39,092 nucleotides of DNA from Pseudoflavonifractor sp. AF19-9AC (GCF_003478995.1 NZ_QUGI01000002.1:1-39092), one strand, 5' to 3'. Counted from the first letter of the stretch, positions 24,755-34,504 are shown. Notes: generated by a model not told the origin, from the sequence alone. Numbers and translations: made by a program.

Positions 24755-26110
24755 ATGGCTCTGGAGGATGAAGAACTGCTCTTGAAGCAGCTGCCCCACT
24801 CCGTGGAAGCGGAGCAGGCGGTGCTGGGCTCCATGCTCATTGACCCCCGGTGCGTGCCGGAGGTCATTGACAAGCTGCGCCCGGACGACTTCTACCTGCG
24901 GCAGAACCGGGAGATCTACGAGACCATCTACTCCATGTTCAACTACTCCCTCACCATTGACCCGGTGACGGTGCTGGAGAACATGAAGCAGAACGGAGTC
25001 TACGACGAGAACCAGTCCCGGAGCTACATGCTCCAGCTCATGGACACCACCCCTACCGCCGCCAATGTCAAGGAATACATTGACATTCTCAAGGACAAGA
25101 CCCTGCTGCGCCGGGTGGCCGAGACCGCAGGCGATCTCACCGCCATGATTCAGCAGGGCACCGACACCGGCCAGGACATTCTGGAGGCGGCGGAGCAGCG
25201 CATCTACGCCATCCGCCAGGGCCGCGCCGCCCGGGGGCTGACCCCCATCTCCGACGTACTCATTGACGTGTACGACCGGCTCAGTGAGCTGGCCGCCAGC
25301 GACAGCGCCATCCCCGGTATGTCCACCGGACTGCGGGATCTGGACCGGGCCATCTCCGGCCTCAACAAGTCCGACCTCATTCTTCTGGCCGCCCGTCCCG
25401 GTATGGGTAAGACCTCCATGGCCTTGAACATCCTGCTGGAGGCTGGAAAGAAATCGGGCAAGACGGTGGCCTTTTTCTCCTTGGAAATGAGCCGGGAGCA
25501 GCTGGCTCTCCGTCTTATCTCCAGCGAGTGCTTCGTGGACAACAAGAAGCTGGTCACCGGCAAGCTCACCGAGGAGGACTGGGAGAAGGTGGCGGTGGCC
25601 GCCGACTCCCTCACCCGCTCCAAAATTCTCATTGACGACGACTCCTCCGTTTCGGTGGCCGACATCAACGCCAAGTGCCGCCGGGTGGAGGATCTGGGCC
25701 TGGTGGTCATCGACTACCTGCAGCTGATGCAGTCCGCCGGAGGCAAGACCCGCTCCAGCGACAACCGGCAGCAGATCGTCTCGGACATTTCCCGGTCCCT
25801 GAAAATCATGGCCAAGGAACTGAATGTCCCCGTTCTCTGCCTCAGCCAGCTCTCCCGTGCCAACGAGTCCCGTACCGACAAGCGCCCCATGCTCTCCGAC
25901 CTGCGTGAGTCGGGCGCCATCGAGCAGGACGCCGACATCGTGCTCTTCCTCTACCGGGAGGGCTACTACAACAAGGACACGGAGAACCCCAACCTGGCCG
26001 AGTGCATCGTGGCCAAGAACCGCCACGGCGAGACCCGCACGGTGGAGCTGCAGTGGCTGCCCGACTTCACCACCTTCAGCGACATCGAGTGGCAGCACAG
26101 CGAATACTGA
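24755..26110 (+). CDS. dnaB: Replicative DNA helicase DnaB
   Basis: The hexameric 5'-3' helicase of the replication fork. The 451-residue protein has the primase-interacting N-terminal domain (about 10-110), a linker, and the RecA-like C-terminal domain. Walker A is ARPGMGKTS at 213-221, Walker B VVIDYLQLM at 317-325, followed by LSQLSRANE and LRESGAIEQDAD. There is no intein. AAGGCGGTGA lies 4 nt before the ATG at 24755; the long upstream extension of the frame is not conserved-looking. The 135-bp gap after rplI has a small GTCCGG/CCGGAC hairpin without a T-run. Confidence 0.97.
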   Translation: MALEDEELLLKQLPHSVEAEQAVLGSMLIDPRCVPEVIDKLRPDDFYLRQNREIYETIYSMFNYSLTIDPVTVLENMKQNGVYDENQSRSYMLQLMDTTPTAANVKEYIDILKDKTLLRRVAETAGDLTAMIQQGTDTGQDILEAAEQRIYAIRQGRAARGLTPISDVLIDVYDRLSELAASDSAIPGMSTGLRDLDRAISGLNKSDLILLAARPGMGKTSMALNILLEAGKKSGKTVAFFSLEMSREQLALRLISSECFVDNKKLVTGKLTEEDWEKVAVAADSLTRSKILIDDDSSVSVADINAKCRRVEDLGLVVIDYLQLMQSAGGKTRSSDNRQQIVSDISRSLKIMAKELNVPVLCLSQLSRANESRTDKRPMLSDLRESGAIEQDADIVLFLYREGYYNKDTENPNLAECIVAKNRHGETRTVELQWLPDFTTFSDIEWQHSEY

Positions 26111-26170
26111 TGATTGGCAGGGACGGGTACGATTTCGTTCCCGCAACCTGTGTTCCATTTGGGAGGTACC

Positions 26171-27619
26171 ATGCTGGAATCCATGGAAGCGCTGATCCGG
26201 GAGCATGGGATGCTCCCCAAGGGCTGCACGGTGCTGTGCGCCGTGTCCGGCGGAGCAGACTCCGTGTGCCTGCTCCACGCCCTCTATCACCTGCGTCCCA
26301 GGCTGGGGTTCTCTCTGGCCGCCGCCCACTATAACCACCAGCTGCGTGGGGAGGAGGCGGACCGGGACGCCCGGTTTGTGGAGCAGTTTGTCTCGGAATG
26401 CTGCGGTGAGGACCGTCTGCCCGACGGGCGGGTGCTCCCCGCCGTTCCCCTGTTTTCCGGCAGCGGAGACGTGGCCTCCCAGGCCGCCCTGCTGGGGCAG
26501 GGCATTGAAGAGACTGCCCGGGACATGCGCTATGCCTTTCTCCGTCAGGCGGCTCGGGAGGCGGGCGCTACCCTCATCGCCACCGCCCACACCGCCGACG
26601 ACAACAGCGAAACCATTCTCTTTCACCTGGCCCGGGGCTCCGGCCTGCGGGGATTGACGGGCATCGCCCCTGTACGGGGCGACCTCATCCGCCCCCTGCT
26701 GTCCACCCAGCGCCGGGAGATCGAGGAATATCTGTGTTACTACGGCCTGCCCTGGCGGGAGGACTCCTCCAACGCCGACGACGCCTACGCCCGAAACCGC
26801 ATCCGCCACCAGGTGGTACCCGTGCTGGAGGACCTGTTCCCCGGCTTTTCCGCCCGGCTGGCGGGCTGCGCGGGCCGGCTGCGGGCCGACGAGGCCTTTC
26901 TGGAGGAACAGGCCAAAATTCTCTCCGGCCAGGCCCAGGTTCTGCCCCAGGGCCTCTCCCTCCCCGCCTGGCTCATTGCCGACGCCCCCGGCCCCGTGGC
27001 CGTCCGGGCGGTGCGGCAGCTCATGGGCACCCTCAACGGGGGCGACCAGGACTGCGGGGCGGCCCATCTGGAGAGTCTGGTGCGGCTGTGCCGCAGTGAG
27101 GACCCCTCCGCCCGGCTGAGCCTGCCCTACGGCCTTACGGCCCGGCGGGAATATGACCTCTTGGTCCTCACCCGGGACACCACGCCCCAGGTTCTGGAAC
27201 CTGTCCCCCTGGCCCTGCCCGGGGAAACCCAGGCATCCCCCTTCCTGATACGCTGTTCCCCCGCGGTCTACGCAGGGCAGCGCCAGGGCCCCTTTGACTT
27301 CTGGCTGGACGCCCGGCCCGGCGAAGGGGTGACCCTCCGCCCCCGGCGCACCGGCGACCGGCTCAAATTGCCGGGCCGGCCGGAGAAAACCCTGAAAAAG
27401 TGGTTTATTGACGAAAAAATACCCCAGTCCCGCCGGGACTGCCTGCCCGTTCTGGATTGGGACGGGCAGGTGGCCGCCGCCGCCGGTCTGGGCCCGGACG
27501 CCGCCTTTCTCCCCCATGAGGGGCAGGCCGCCTGGCATATCATCATCACCCCCCTCCTGACTCGGTCCGCCGGGGACGGGACGGAATCATCATCTGGAAA
27601 GGAAGCAGAATCATGCTAG
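26171..27619 (+). CDS. tilS: tRNA(Ile)-lysidine synthase
   Basis: TilS attaches lysine to cytidine 34 of tRNA-Ile(CAU), changing its codon and amino-acid identity. The 482-residue protein has the ATP-pyrophosphatase PP-loop SGGADS (26-31), HYNHQLRGEEADRD, ETARDMRYAF, the HTADDNSET motif, RPLL and EDSSNADDAYARNRIRH. A C-terminal TilS domain carries LPGRPEKTLKKWFIDEKIP. GGGAGGT lies immediately before the ATG at 26171. It overlaps hpt by 7 bp, the common tilS-hpt-ftsH arrangement of Firmicutes. Confidence 0.96.
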   Translation: MLESMEALIREHGMLPKGCTVLCAVSGGADSVCLLHALYHLRPRLGFSLAAAHYNHQLRGEEADRDARFVEQFVSECCGEDRLPDGRVLPAVPLFSGSGDVASQAALLGQGIEETARDMRYAFLRQAAREAGATLIATAHTADDNSETILFHLARGSGLRGLTGIAPVRGDLIRPLLSTQRREIEEYLCYYGLPWREDSSNADDAYARNRIRHQVVPVLEDLFPGFSARLAGCAGRLRADEAFLEEQAKILSGQAQVLPQGLSLPAWLIADAPGPVAVRAVRQLMGTLNGGDQDCGAAHLESLVRLCRSEDPSARLSLPYGLTARREYDLLVLTRDTTPQVLEPVPLALPGETQASPFLIRCSPAVYAGQRQGPFDFWLDARPGEGVTLRPRRTGDRLKLPGRPEKTLKKWFIDEKIPQSRRDCLPVLDWDGQVAAAAGLGPDAAFLPHEGQAAWHIIITPLLTRSAGDGTESSSGKEAESC

Positions 27620-28155
27620 AGAAGGACATCCAGGAAGTACTGTTCAGCGAGGAGCAGCTGAAGGCCCGGGTACAGGAGATCGCCCGGGAGATCGAGCGGG
27701 ATTACGCCGGAAAGGAGATCATGCTCATCAGCGTGCTGCGGGGCTCCTTCATCTTTATGGCCGACCTGTGCCGGGCCATCGACCTGCCCTGCACCCTGGA
27801 CTTTATGGCTGTCTCCTCCTACGGGAAGGGCACCTCCTCCAGCGGCCAGGTGCAGATCACCAAGGACCTGTCTGAGGACATCTCCGGCCGCCACATCATC
27901 GTGGTGGAGGACATTCTGGACAGCGGCAACACCCTGAGCTACCTGCTGAAAATTCTGGAGCACCGCCACCCCGCCTCCATCCGTCTGTGCACCCTGCTGG
28001 ACAAGCCGGAGCGGCGGACCAAGCCGGTGGAGCTCCACTACTGCGGTTTCACCATTCCCGACGCCTTCGTGGTGGGCTACGGTCTGGACTACGCGGAACA
28101 GTACCGCAACCTGCCCTATATCGGCATTCTCAAGCCCCAGGTCTACGGCGGCTGA
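27613..28155 (+). CDS. hpt: Hypoxanthine phosphoribosyltransferase
   Basis: It salvages hypoxanthine (and usually guanine) to nucleotides using PRPP. The 180-residue protein has the LISVLRGSFIFMADL start, flexible-loop residues SSYGKGTSSSG, the PRPP motif VVEDILDSGNTL (about 96-107) and the C-terminal VVGYGLDYAEQYRNLP. The ATG overlaps the end of tilS (ATGCTAG), with GGAAAGGAAG upstream inside tilS, so translation is probably coupled. Confidence 0.96.
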   Translation: MLEKDIQEVLFSEEQLKARVQEIAREIERDYAGKEIMLISVLRGSFIFMADLCRAIDLPCTLDFMAVSSYGKGTSSSGQVQITKDLSEDISGRHIIVVEDILDSGNTLSYLLKILEHRHPASIRLCTLLDKPERRTKPVELHYCGFTIPDAFVVGYGLDYAEQYRNLPYIGILKPQVYGG

Positions 28156-28231
28156 GCCGGCTGGACCCTGACGGGGGACGATTGGCGGATCTTCCCCCGG
28201 GCTATCCTGCCGCCGGAAAGGACGAAATTCC

Positions 28232-30112
28232 ATGAGAAAATTCAGTCCCCGGGACCTGACCCTCTATCTGCTGGTCATCATGCTGATGCTCTTTGCCATC
28301 ACCTCCCTCCAGCAGATGAATCAGGCGGACGGTCCCACATACAGCGATATCCGCGCCCTCTTTGTGCAGGAGAAGGTGTCCTACTTCGAACTGGAGGACA
28401 ACACCCTCACCCTCACCCTGCGGGAAGAGGACGGCAAGACCTCCACCGTCACCTACCAGGTGGCCCGCCCCGACTGGCTCTACCAGGACCTGCACCAGCT
28501 GTGGGAGGATCAGATGGAGGCCGGCCTGCTGCGCTACGACCTGCCCCCGGGAGTGGAGAGCTCCTGGTGGTATAACTACCTGCCCTACCTCTTTGGACTG
28601 GTGCTGGTGGGCTTCTTCATGTACCTTCTCTACCGCCAGCGCTCCGCCATGGGCGGCGGTGGGGGCGGCGCTCCCGGTGCCTCCCGCTTCGGCCACGCCC
28701 GCACCCGCACCCTGGCTGACCAGGGCAAACGGGTCACCTTTGACGATGTGGCAGGGGCTGAGGAGGAGAAGGAGGAGCTGCAGGAGATCGTCCAGTTCCT
28801 CCGGGACCCCCAGAAGTTTACCGCTCTGGGCGCCCGCATCCCCAAGGGCGTACTGCTGGTGGGCCCTCCGGGCACCGGTAAGACCCTCATCGCCAAGGCG
28901 GTGGCCGGCGAGGCCGGGGTCCATTTCCTGTCCATCTCGGGCTCTGACTTTGTGGAACTCTATGTGGGCGTGGGCGCCAGCCGGGTCCGCGACCTCTTTG
29001 ACCAGGCCAAGAAGGAGGCCCCGGCCATCGTCTTCATCGACGAGATCGACGCCGTGGGCCGCCAGCGCGGCGCCGGCCTGGGCGGCGGCCACGACGAGCG
29101 GGAGCAGACTCTGAACCAGCTGCTGGTGGAAATGGACGGCTTTGGCTCCAACGAGGGCGTCATTGTGCTGGCCGCCACCAACCGCCAGGACATTCTGGAC
29201 CCCGCCCTGCTCCGTCCCGGCCGCTTCGACCGCCAGATTTATGTGGGCCTGCCCGACATCAAGGGCCGGGAGGACATCCTGAAGGTCCACGCCAAGAAAA
29301 AGCCCCTGGCCGAGGATGTGTCCCTGCGGGAGATTGCCCAGTCCACCGCCGGCTTCACCGGCGCCGACCTGGAGAACCTCCTGAACGAGGCAGCCCTGCT
29401 GGCTGCCCGGGCGGATAAGCGGTTCATTACCATGGAGGACCTCCATGAGGCTATGATGAAGGTCATCGCCGGCCCGGAGAAGAAGAGCCGGGTGGTCACT
29501 CCCCACGCCAAAAAGCTCACCGCCTATCACGAGGCCGGCCACGCCGTGGTCATCCACGAGCTGTCCTCCCAGGACCCAGTCCATCAGATCACCATCATTC
29601 CCCGTGGTCCTGCCGGCGGCATGACCATCTCCCTGCCCAGCGAGGACAAGGCCTATCTGTCCCGGAAGGAGCTGGAAGAGCGCATCGCCGTGTGTCTGGG
29701 CGGACGGGTGGCCGAGCAGATCATTCTGGGGGATATCTCCACCGGTGCCTCCAGCGACATCCAGAAGGCCTCCCAGATTGCCCGGAACATGGTCACCAAG
29801 TACGGCATGAGCCAGAGGCTGGGCACCATCGCCTACGGCAACGAGAGCGACGAGATTTTCATCGGCCGCTCCATGGCCCAGACCCGCACCTACTCCGAGG
29901 AGGTGGCCGGCCAGATCGATCAGGAGGTCAAGGCCATTGTGGACGGCGCCTACCACCGCTGCGAGGAGATTCTCAACCGGTGCCGCAGTCAGCTGGAGCT
30001 CACTGCCCGCTATCTGCTGGACCACGAGACCATGGACGCCCAGGTCTTTGCCAAGGTCTTCACCGACCCCCAGGCGGAGGAGTTTGCCGCCTACGCCGAC
30101 TCAGAGGTCTGA
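28232..30112 (+). CDS. ftsH: ATP-dependent zinc metalloprotease FtsH
   Basis: A hexameric membrane AAA+ protease that removes misfolded and regulatory proteins. The 626-residue protein has TM1 (about 9-26), a small extracytoplasmic domain, and TM2 (about 116-135) followed by a glycine-rich linker. The AAA module has Walker A GPPGTGKT near 210 and [10 protein letters not shown]. The peptidase domain has the zinc site HEAGH near 432 and a third ligand Asp near 507 (GASSDIQKA). GGAAAGG precedes the ATG at 28232. It is the last gene of the plus-strand run and ends before a strong terminator. Confidence 0.97.
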   Translation: MRKFSPRDLTLYLLVIMLMLFAITSLQQMNQADGPTYSDIRALFVQEKVSYFELEDNTLTLTLREEDGKTSTVTYQVARPDWLYQDLHQLWEDQMEAGLLRYDLPPGVESSWWYNYLPYLFGLVLVGFFMYLLYRQRSAMGGGGGGAPGASRFGHARTRTLADQGKRVTFDDVAGAEEEKEELQEIVQFLRDPQKFTALGARIPKGVLLVGPPGTGKTLIAKAVAGEAGVHFLSISGSDFVELYVGVGASRVRDLFDQAKKEAPAIVFIDEIDAVGRQRGAGLGGGHDEREQTLNQLLVEMDGFGSNEGVIVLAATNRQDILDPALLRPGRFDRQIYVGLPDIKGREDILKVHAKKKPLAEDVSLREIAQSTAGFTGADLENLLNEAALLAARADKRFITMEDLHEAMMKVIAGPEKKSRVVTPHAKKLTAYHEAGHAVVIHELSSQDPVHQITIIPRGPAGGMTISLPSEDKAYLSRKELEERIAVCLGGRVAEQIILGDISTGASSDIQKASQIARNMVTKYGMSQRLGTIAYGNESDEIFIGRSMAQTRTYSEEVAGQIDQEVKAIVDGAYHRCEEILNRCRSQLELTARYLLDHETMDAQVFAKVFTDPQAEEFAAYADSEV

Positions 30113-30124
30113 GTCCTTCTTTCA

Positions 30125-30164
30125 AAAAAGAGCAGCGCGAACCTTCCGGTTCGCGCTGCTTTTT
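30125..30164. terminator. Bidirectional terminator between ftsH and the sensor kinase gene
   Basis: A 13-bp perfect stem (30131-30143 with 30148-30160), TTCC loop, T-run on the plus strand and A-run on the left, serving both convergent genes. Confidence 0.93.
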
Positions 30165-30173
30165 CGTTTGTCA

Positions 30174-31967
30174 TCAGGTGTCCAGGGGCAATGTGATCCA
30201 GAAGGCCGGGCCGCCGGGCCGGTTCTCCACGCCGCAGCCTCCCCCGTGGGCCAGCACTGCCGCTCGGACAATGGTCAGGCCCAGGCCGGTGCCGCCGCTG
30301 TCCCGGCTCCGGGACTTGTCTCCCCGCCAGAAGGGCTCCCACAGCCGGGGCAGATCCTCCTCCGGGATCGGCTCTCCCTCGTTCTCCACAGTCAGGCGGG
30401 CAAGGCCCTTCTCTTTTTTCAGCTCTACCCGGATGGTCCCTCCGGGTTTGCAGTGGCGCAGGGCGTTGGAGGCCAGATTGTCCAGGATCTCCCGCAGCTT
30501 CTCCCCGTCCCCCGCCAGCCAGGTCTCCTCCAGGGTCTGGGAGCGTGTGATGTGCTTCTGCTCCAGAGGCAGGGCCAAGCGGTCAAAGGCCTCCTCCGCC
30601 AGAGCGGACAGCTCCAGCACCTCAACGTTGAGGGGCACCCCCGCCTCCAGGCGGCTCAGCTCCAGCAGGCTGCCCACCAGGGCGGCCATGCGGTCGCTCT
30701 CCTCCAGCACCACGTCCAGATACTCCTCCCGCTTCCGGGGGTCAATGTCCTCCCGCAGAGATTCAGCGTGGGCCCGGAGCACCGCCAGGGGCGTTTTCAG
30801 CTCGTGGGCCGCTGAGCGGGTGAAGTCCCGCTCCCGCTCCAGCTGGCCCTCCAGCTTATCCTGGGCGGCATTGAAGGCGGCGGCCAGGGTGTTGAGCTCC
30901 CGCACCGGCCCGTCCGCCCGGCATCGCCCCTCTTCCGTCTGACGGCACAGCTCCTCCGTGGGCTGGGTCACCTTTTTGGATAGCTTGGCCGAGAGGATGA
31001 GGGCAGCCAGGGCGGTAATGACCAGCAGGGTCAGGTAGGTCCCCCAGTTGGTCCGCAGGACATAGGGGGCGGTCTGGTACTGGCCGGCCACATAGCGCAG
31101 GACGTAATTGTTGGTATTGTACGTTCCCAGAGCAAAGCCGCCGCTGTGGATCACGGCCCGATCCTCATCCGCCAGGATCCGGTTCAGGATGGCGTTGGCC
31201 TCCAGATAATTGTCCAGCCGCCGCTCCATGTCGGTGTAGCCGTCCCTCCCGTCGCTGCTCCAGGAGGGAAGGAGGACGCTGCGTACCTGCATATACTTCA
31301 GCTCCAGGGTAACGGGATCTGCTCCCTGGTTGTCGGTCTCCACCATGAGTTCTGTGGTCCCGTCGGGGTGAACCAGCTCTATTTTCTGCACCGCCAGGGT
31401 GTGTCCCACCTCCTGGACGCCCGTCACCCGGGCCCAGGTGCCGTCGTAGGGGGACTGCCCGCTGTCCACCTCTGTGCCCAGGGGGTAGACGGCGTACGCC
31501 CATCCATTGCGGTGGTCTATGAGCCACCGGGCCAGCTCCATCTGTCCCTCCCGGTCCAGCCCCTGGTCAAAGGTCAGGTACCACCGCTGGCCCTGATCCA
31601 CCCCCGCCTCGTGGCCGTAGCCCCAGGCGATCTGGCTGCGGAAGACCTCCCCCGTCTCCTCCTCCCGGGCCAGCAGGGCCAGCCCGCCGTCCATATTATC
31701 CAGCCTTCCAAGGACCGTGTTGCTCAGCTGTTCACGCAGGATGCTGCCCGCGTCCTCCGCGCCCTTTGCCCGGTTGTCCTCGTAGAACTGCCAGTACTCC
31801 TCCAGGGCGTCCCGGGCCTGTTGCCGGGCCAGGGCCACCCGGCTGTCCACCGCCTCCACCTCCCCGTGAAACAAAATCGCCACCACCCCCAGCCACAACA
31901 GGGCAAAGGTGATGGCCAGGGGGGCCAGCAGCCGCCGGCGCAGGGATCTGGCCTTCTCTTTCTTCAT
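30174..31967 (-). CDS. Sensor histidine kinase of an OmpR-type two-component system
   Basis: A membrane kinase for an unknown signal. Its 597 residues include TM1 (about 13-34), a large extracytoplasmic sensor region (about 35-305) without a recognised family, TM2 (about 308-328) and a HAMP-like linker. The dimerisation helix has phospho-accepting His388 in AAHELKTPLAV. The ATPase domain has an N box (LDNLASNALRH) and GGTGLGLTIV. The G1 box is unusual: the expected DxGxG reads ENEGEPIP. GGAGGTG before the ATG at 31967 overlaps the end of the regulator gene, 3 bp upstream. It is paired with that regulator. Confidence 0.92.
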   Translation of the reverse strand: MKKEKARSLRRRLLAPLAITFALLWLGVVAILFHGEVEAVDSRVALARQQARDALEEYWQFYEDNRAKGAEDAGSILREQLSNTVLGRLDNMDGGLALLAREEETGEVFRSQIAWGYGHEAGVDQGQRWYLTFDQGLDREGQMELARWLIDHRNGWAYAVYPLGTEVDSGQSPYDGTWARVTGVQEVGHTLAVQKIELVHPDGTTELMVETDNQGADPVTLELKYMQVRSVLLPSWSSDGRDGYTDMERRLDNYLEANAILNRILADEDRAVIHSGGFALGTYNTNNYVLRYVAGQYQTAPYVLRTNWGTYLTLLVITALAALILSAKLSKKVTQPTEELCRQTEEGRCRADGPVRELNTLAAAFNAAQDKLEGQLERERDFTRSAAHELKTPLAVLRAHAESLREDIDPRKREEYLDVVLEESDRMAALVGSLLELSRLEAGVPLNVEVLELSALAEEAFDRLALPLEQKHITRSQTLEETWLAGDGEKLREILDNLASNALRHCKPGGTIRVELKKEKGLARLTVENEGEPIPEEDLPRLWEPFWRGDKSRSRDSGGTGLGLTIVRAAVLAHGGGCGVENRPGGPAFWITLPLDT

Positions 31968-31970
31968 GGG

Positions 31971-32633
31971 TTACACCTCCTCCAGCCGATAGCCTGTTTT
32001 ATACACCGTCTTGATCTGCCCGCCCGCCGGGCCCAGGGTGGCCCGCAGGCTGCGGATGCGCACGTCCACCGCCCGGTCATCCCCCTCGAAGTCCAGCCCC
32101 CACACCTTGTCCAGAAGCTGCGCCCGGGTGAGCACCTGCCCACGGTTGCGCATGAGACACAGCAGCAGGTCATACTCCCGGGGGGACAGCTTGACCACCT
32201 TCCCCGCCGCGGTGCAGCTCCGCCCCGCGGTGTCCAACGAGATGGCCCCGCAGGTGAGCACCTCCGTGCCGCCCCTGCTCCGGCGGATAAGGGCCCGGGT
32301 CTTGGCCAGCAGCACCGCCAGGGAGAAGGGCTTGGTCACGTAGTCGTCGCAGCCCAGGGCGTAGCCCCGAAGCATCTCCTCCTCGCCCCCCAAGGCGGTG
32401 AGGAACAAAATGGGCACAGCGCTTTTCTCCCGCACCGCTCGACACACCCCAAAGCCGTCCAGCCGGGGCATGAGCACATCCAGCAAAATGGCGTCGTAGT
32501 CGTGGTCCAGAAGAAGGTCCAGGGCCTCCTCCCCGTCCCGGGCCAGGTCGCACTCCAGACCGTGGGCGGCAAAGTAGTCCCGGACAATATCCCGGATCCG
32601 CTTTTCGTCCTCCACCAGCAGCACCCGCTCCAT
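31971..32633 (-). CDS. OmpR-family response regulator
   Basis: The DNA-binding partner of the kinase encoded directly downstream. From the ATG at 32633 it is 220 residues. The receiver domain has acidic residues ED at 8-9, phospho-acceptor Asp52 (LLDVLMP) and Lys in TKPFS. The winged-helix domain (about 125-220) has PREYDLLLCLM and DVRIRSLR. AAAGGAGGG stands ahead of 32633. A second ATG at 32657 also has a fair ribosome site (GGGGAGG) and would add eight charged residues, so the start is not certain. Target genes are unknown; the divergent neighbour is a ribose-metabolism gene 370 bp away. Confidence 0.92.
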   Translation of the reverse strand: MERVLLVEDEKRIRDIVRDYFAAHGLECDLARDGEEALDLLLDHDYDAILLDVLMPRLDGFGVCRAVREKSAVPILFLTALGGEEEMLRGYALGCDDYVTKPFSLAVLLAKTRALIRRSRGGTEVLTCGAISLDTAGRSCTAAGKVVKLSPREYDLLLCLMRNRGQVLTRAQLLDKVWGLDFEGDDRAVDVRIRSLRATLGPAGGQIKTVYKTGYRLEEV

Positions 32634-32825
32634 TTCCTTCTCCCTCCTTTCATCCATAGGATAGCCTCCCCATGTGTCCAAATTATGTTGAGCCGGAACA
32701 TTTCCTCTTTGCCCGGACCATTTCAAAGAAAACTGGGTGTCCCAGTGCTTTGTTTCAGCCCTATTTTACCACAGAGCCGCCCCAAAGGAACGTCCGGTTT
32801 TTTGGTTCCCGGAGCGGGATGGCTG

Positions 32826-32854
32826 TTGCATTGTCTGTCCCCATTTTATATAAT
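32826..32854 (+). promoter_or_regulatory. Promoter of the RbsD/FucU-family gene
   Basis: TTGCAT (32826-32831), 17 nt, perfect TATAAT (32849-32854). It leaves a leader of about 145 nt. The remainder of the 32727-33006 gap shows no gene. Confidence 0.75.
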
Positions 32855-32953
32855 AGTTTTGACGGTCGGTCGCCGCAGCGTGCACCGGGCCAGGTCTCTC
32901 TCTTTTCCGAAGGCCCAGACGGAGCACCCCTCCAGGGATCCCGCCAAATCCAC

Positions 32954-32974
32954 CTGCCGCCCTATGGGCGGCAG
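32954..32974 (+). other. Hairpin in the rbsD leader
   Basis: A 9-bp perfect stem CTGCCGCCC/GGGCGGCAG with a TAT loop lies 32 nt before the start codon. No T-run follows. It might affect translation or RNA stability. Confidence 0.5.
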
Positions 32975-33006
32975 AATCGCAAACATCAGAACAGGAGGAA
33001 CGTATT

Positions 33007-33414
33007 ATGTTAAAAGGAAAGCTGATTCATCCGGACCTGATTGCGGCCCTGGCCCTCTGCGGCCACGGCGACAAGATCCTGATCGCCGACGGGAACTATC
33101 CTCTGGACTCCAAGACCGGCGACGCGGAGCTGGTCTATCTGGGCCTCACCCCCGGCATGCCCACCGTGACCGACGTGCTGGCCGCCCTCCAGAGCGTCAT
33201 CAGCATTGAGAAGGCGGAGGTCATGGATCCCGGCGACGGCACCACCCCGGAAATCTATGAGGACTTTAAGGCCATGCTGCCTGACCTGAAGCTGGATGTG
33301 CTGGGTCACTATGAGTTCTATGATGCCTGCTGTCTTCCTCCTGTCCGTCTGGCTATCTCCACCGGCGAGAAGCGCACCTATGCCAACATCCTCATTACCG
33401 TAGGCGTGGCATAA
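33007..33414 (+). CDS. RbsD/FucU-family sugar pyranase/mutarotase
   Basis: The family interconverts cyclic forms of sugars such as ribose (RbsD) or fucose (FucU). The 135-residue protein has the MLKGKLIHPDLIAALALCGHGDKILIAD start, with the conserved histidine in GHGD and Asp of IADGNYP. It ends in a YANILITVGV strand typical of the family. Within the family it looks nearer FucU-like proteins by length and by the E-x-Y-x-D-F segment, so D-ribose is not certain. AGGAGG precedes the ATG. It faces a ribokinase gene across a shared terminator, which favours a ribose role. Confidence 0.85.
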   Translation: MLKGKLIHPDLIAALALCGHGDKILIADGNYPLDSKTGDAELVYLGLTPGMPTVTDVLAALQSVISIEKAEVMDPGDGTTPEIYEDFKAMLPDLKLDVLGHYEFYDACCLPPVRLAISTGEKRTYANILITVGVA

Positions 33415-33445
33415 GCAGAAGATCTCTTACATACAAGGATAACAA

Positions 33446-33483
33446 AGGTCCGGCCGTGGATGACCATGGCCGGACCTGTTTTT
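33446..33483. terminator. Terminator between the RbsD-like and ribokinase genes
   Basis: A 10-bp stem AGGTCCGGCC/GGCCGGACCT with a 12-nt loop that can pair further, followed on the plus strand by GTTTTT. It separates two convergent genes. Confidence 0.85.
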
Positions 33484-33504
33484 CGTTTCCTATGGCGGCG
33501 AGCC

Positions 33505-34410
33505 TCAGCCCCGCTCCTCCAAAAAGGCCGAAACCTGGCTTTCGTTGGGAATGGAGGGAGCCGCCCCCATGACGGACACCGCAAGGGCAGCGGCGGCAGA
33601 GGCCCGCCGCAGGCCCTCCTCCGCCGGCAGGCCCTGAGCCAAGGCGGCCACAAAATACCCGCAGAAGGTATCCCCCGCCGCCGTGGTATCCACCACCGGC
33701 ACGGAATAAATGCCCCGGCTCAGCCGCTCCTCTCCCCGGGCGTACAGCACGCCCTGGTCGCCCACCGTGAGGACGATGGCGGCATCGGGGAACCGCTTGT
33801 GCAGCCCCTCCAGAACCTCCTGGTTGCTCCCTGTCACCCCGGAAAGAGCCGCTCCTTCGATTTCATTGAGTATAAAATACTCCACTAAATCCAGAGGGTA
33901 GTTCTCACACAGCTCCTTTGTGATGGGAGAGGGGTTGAATACCAGGCGCATGCCGCGCCGGTGGGCCCGCTCCATGATGTAGGGTACCTCGTTGATCTCA
34001 TTTTGCAGGATGAGAAAATCCCCCGCGCCGAAATTGTCCAGCACCCCGTCAATGTAGGGACGGGTCAGCTTCACGTTGGTGCCGCCGTACACAATGATGC
34101 AGTTTTGTCCCCGCTCATTGATCTGAATGATGGCGTGCCCGCTGGGACCCTCCAGGGTCTGGAGATAACGCACATCCACTCCGCTTCCCTTCAGGGCCTC
34201 CACCAGCCCGGCGCCGTCAGTGCCCACCGCTCCTCCGTGATAAACGGCTCCTCCCGCCGCCCGGGCCGCCGCAATGGACTGGTTCAGTCCCTTCCCTCCG
34301 CAGAACTCCTCGTATCCCTGGGCCAGGATGGTTTCTCCCGCCTGCACAAACTCTTTCACATGGTAGGTCCTGTCCTGATTCAAGGACCCGAAATTCAAAA
34401 TCTGATTCAA
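33505..34410 (-). CDS. rbsK: PfkB-family sugar kinase, ribokinase type
   Basis: It probably phosphorylates ribose at O5. From the TTG at 34410 the protein is 301 residues. It has the LNFGSLNQDRTYHV substrate-lid start, FCGGKGLNQSIAAARAG-like PfkB signature 1 near 36-50, GTNVKLT, and VDTTAAGDTFCGYF near 245-258 with the catalytic Asp, the exact RbsK-type signature 2. TTG 34410 is chosen because AGGGGGAGA stands 4 nt ahead; a GTG at 34446 would place that site inside the gene. It is transcribed from 34505-34534. No ribose transporter is adjacent, so the sugar assignment is by similarity. Confidence 0.88.
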   Translation of the reverse strand: MNQILNFGSLNQDRTYHVKEFVQAGETILAQGYEEFCGGKGLNQSIAAARAAGGAVYHGGAVGTDGAGLVEALKGSGVDVRYLQTLEGPSGHAIIQINERGQNCIIVYGGTNVKLTRPYIDGVLDNFGAGDFLILQNEINEVPYIMERAHRRGMRLVFNPSPITKELCENYPLDLVEYFILNEIEGAALSGVTGSNQEVLEGLHKRFPDAAIVLTVGDQGVLYARGEERLSRGIYSVPVVDTTAAGDTFCGYFVAALAQGLPAEEGLRRASAAAALAVSVMGAAPSIPNESQVSAFLEERG

Positions 34411-34504
34411 GTCGTCTCCCCCTGTCGTCTGATGTGCGCTGCACACTCTGCACCTTCGTTTTCCCGTTCCGTCATCCGCCGGTTGGAATGGTTTTGGTAA
34501 TCAA

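Noticed and set aside
24713..27538. A 941-codon open frame on the minus strand opposite dnaB and tilS, and similar long antisense frames (for example 318-2006, 3494-4759, 14268-16505, 22047-23795)
   Set aside because: They mirror strongly supported genes on the other strand in a GC-rich genome, have low-complexity Gly/His/Leu/Gln-rich products, no family resemblance and no ribosome sites.
32672..33013. A 113-codon plus-strand frame upstream of the RbsD-like gene
   Set aside because: It runs through the promoter and leader of the next gene, has no ribosome site and its product shows no family likeness.
33007..34410. Ribose transport operon
   Set aside because: Only a pyranase and a ribokinase are present, facing each other; no ABC transporter or regulator of the LacI type is in the window.
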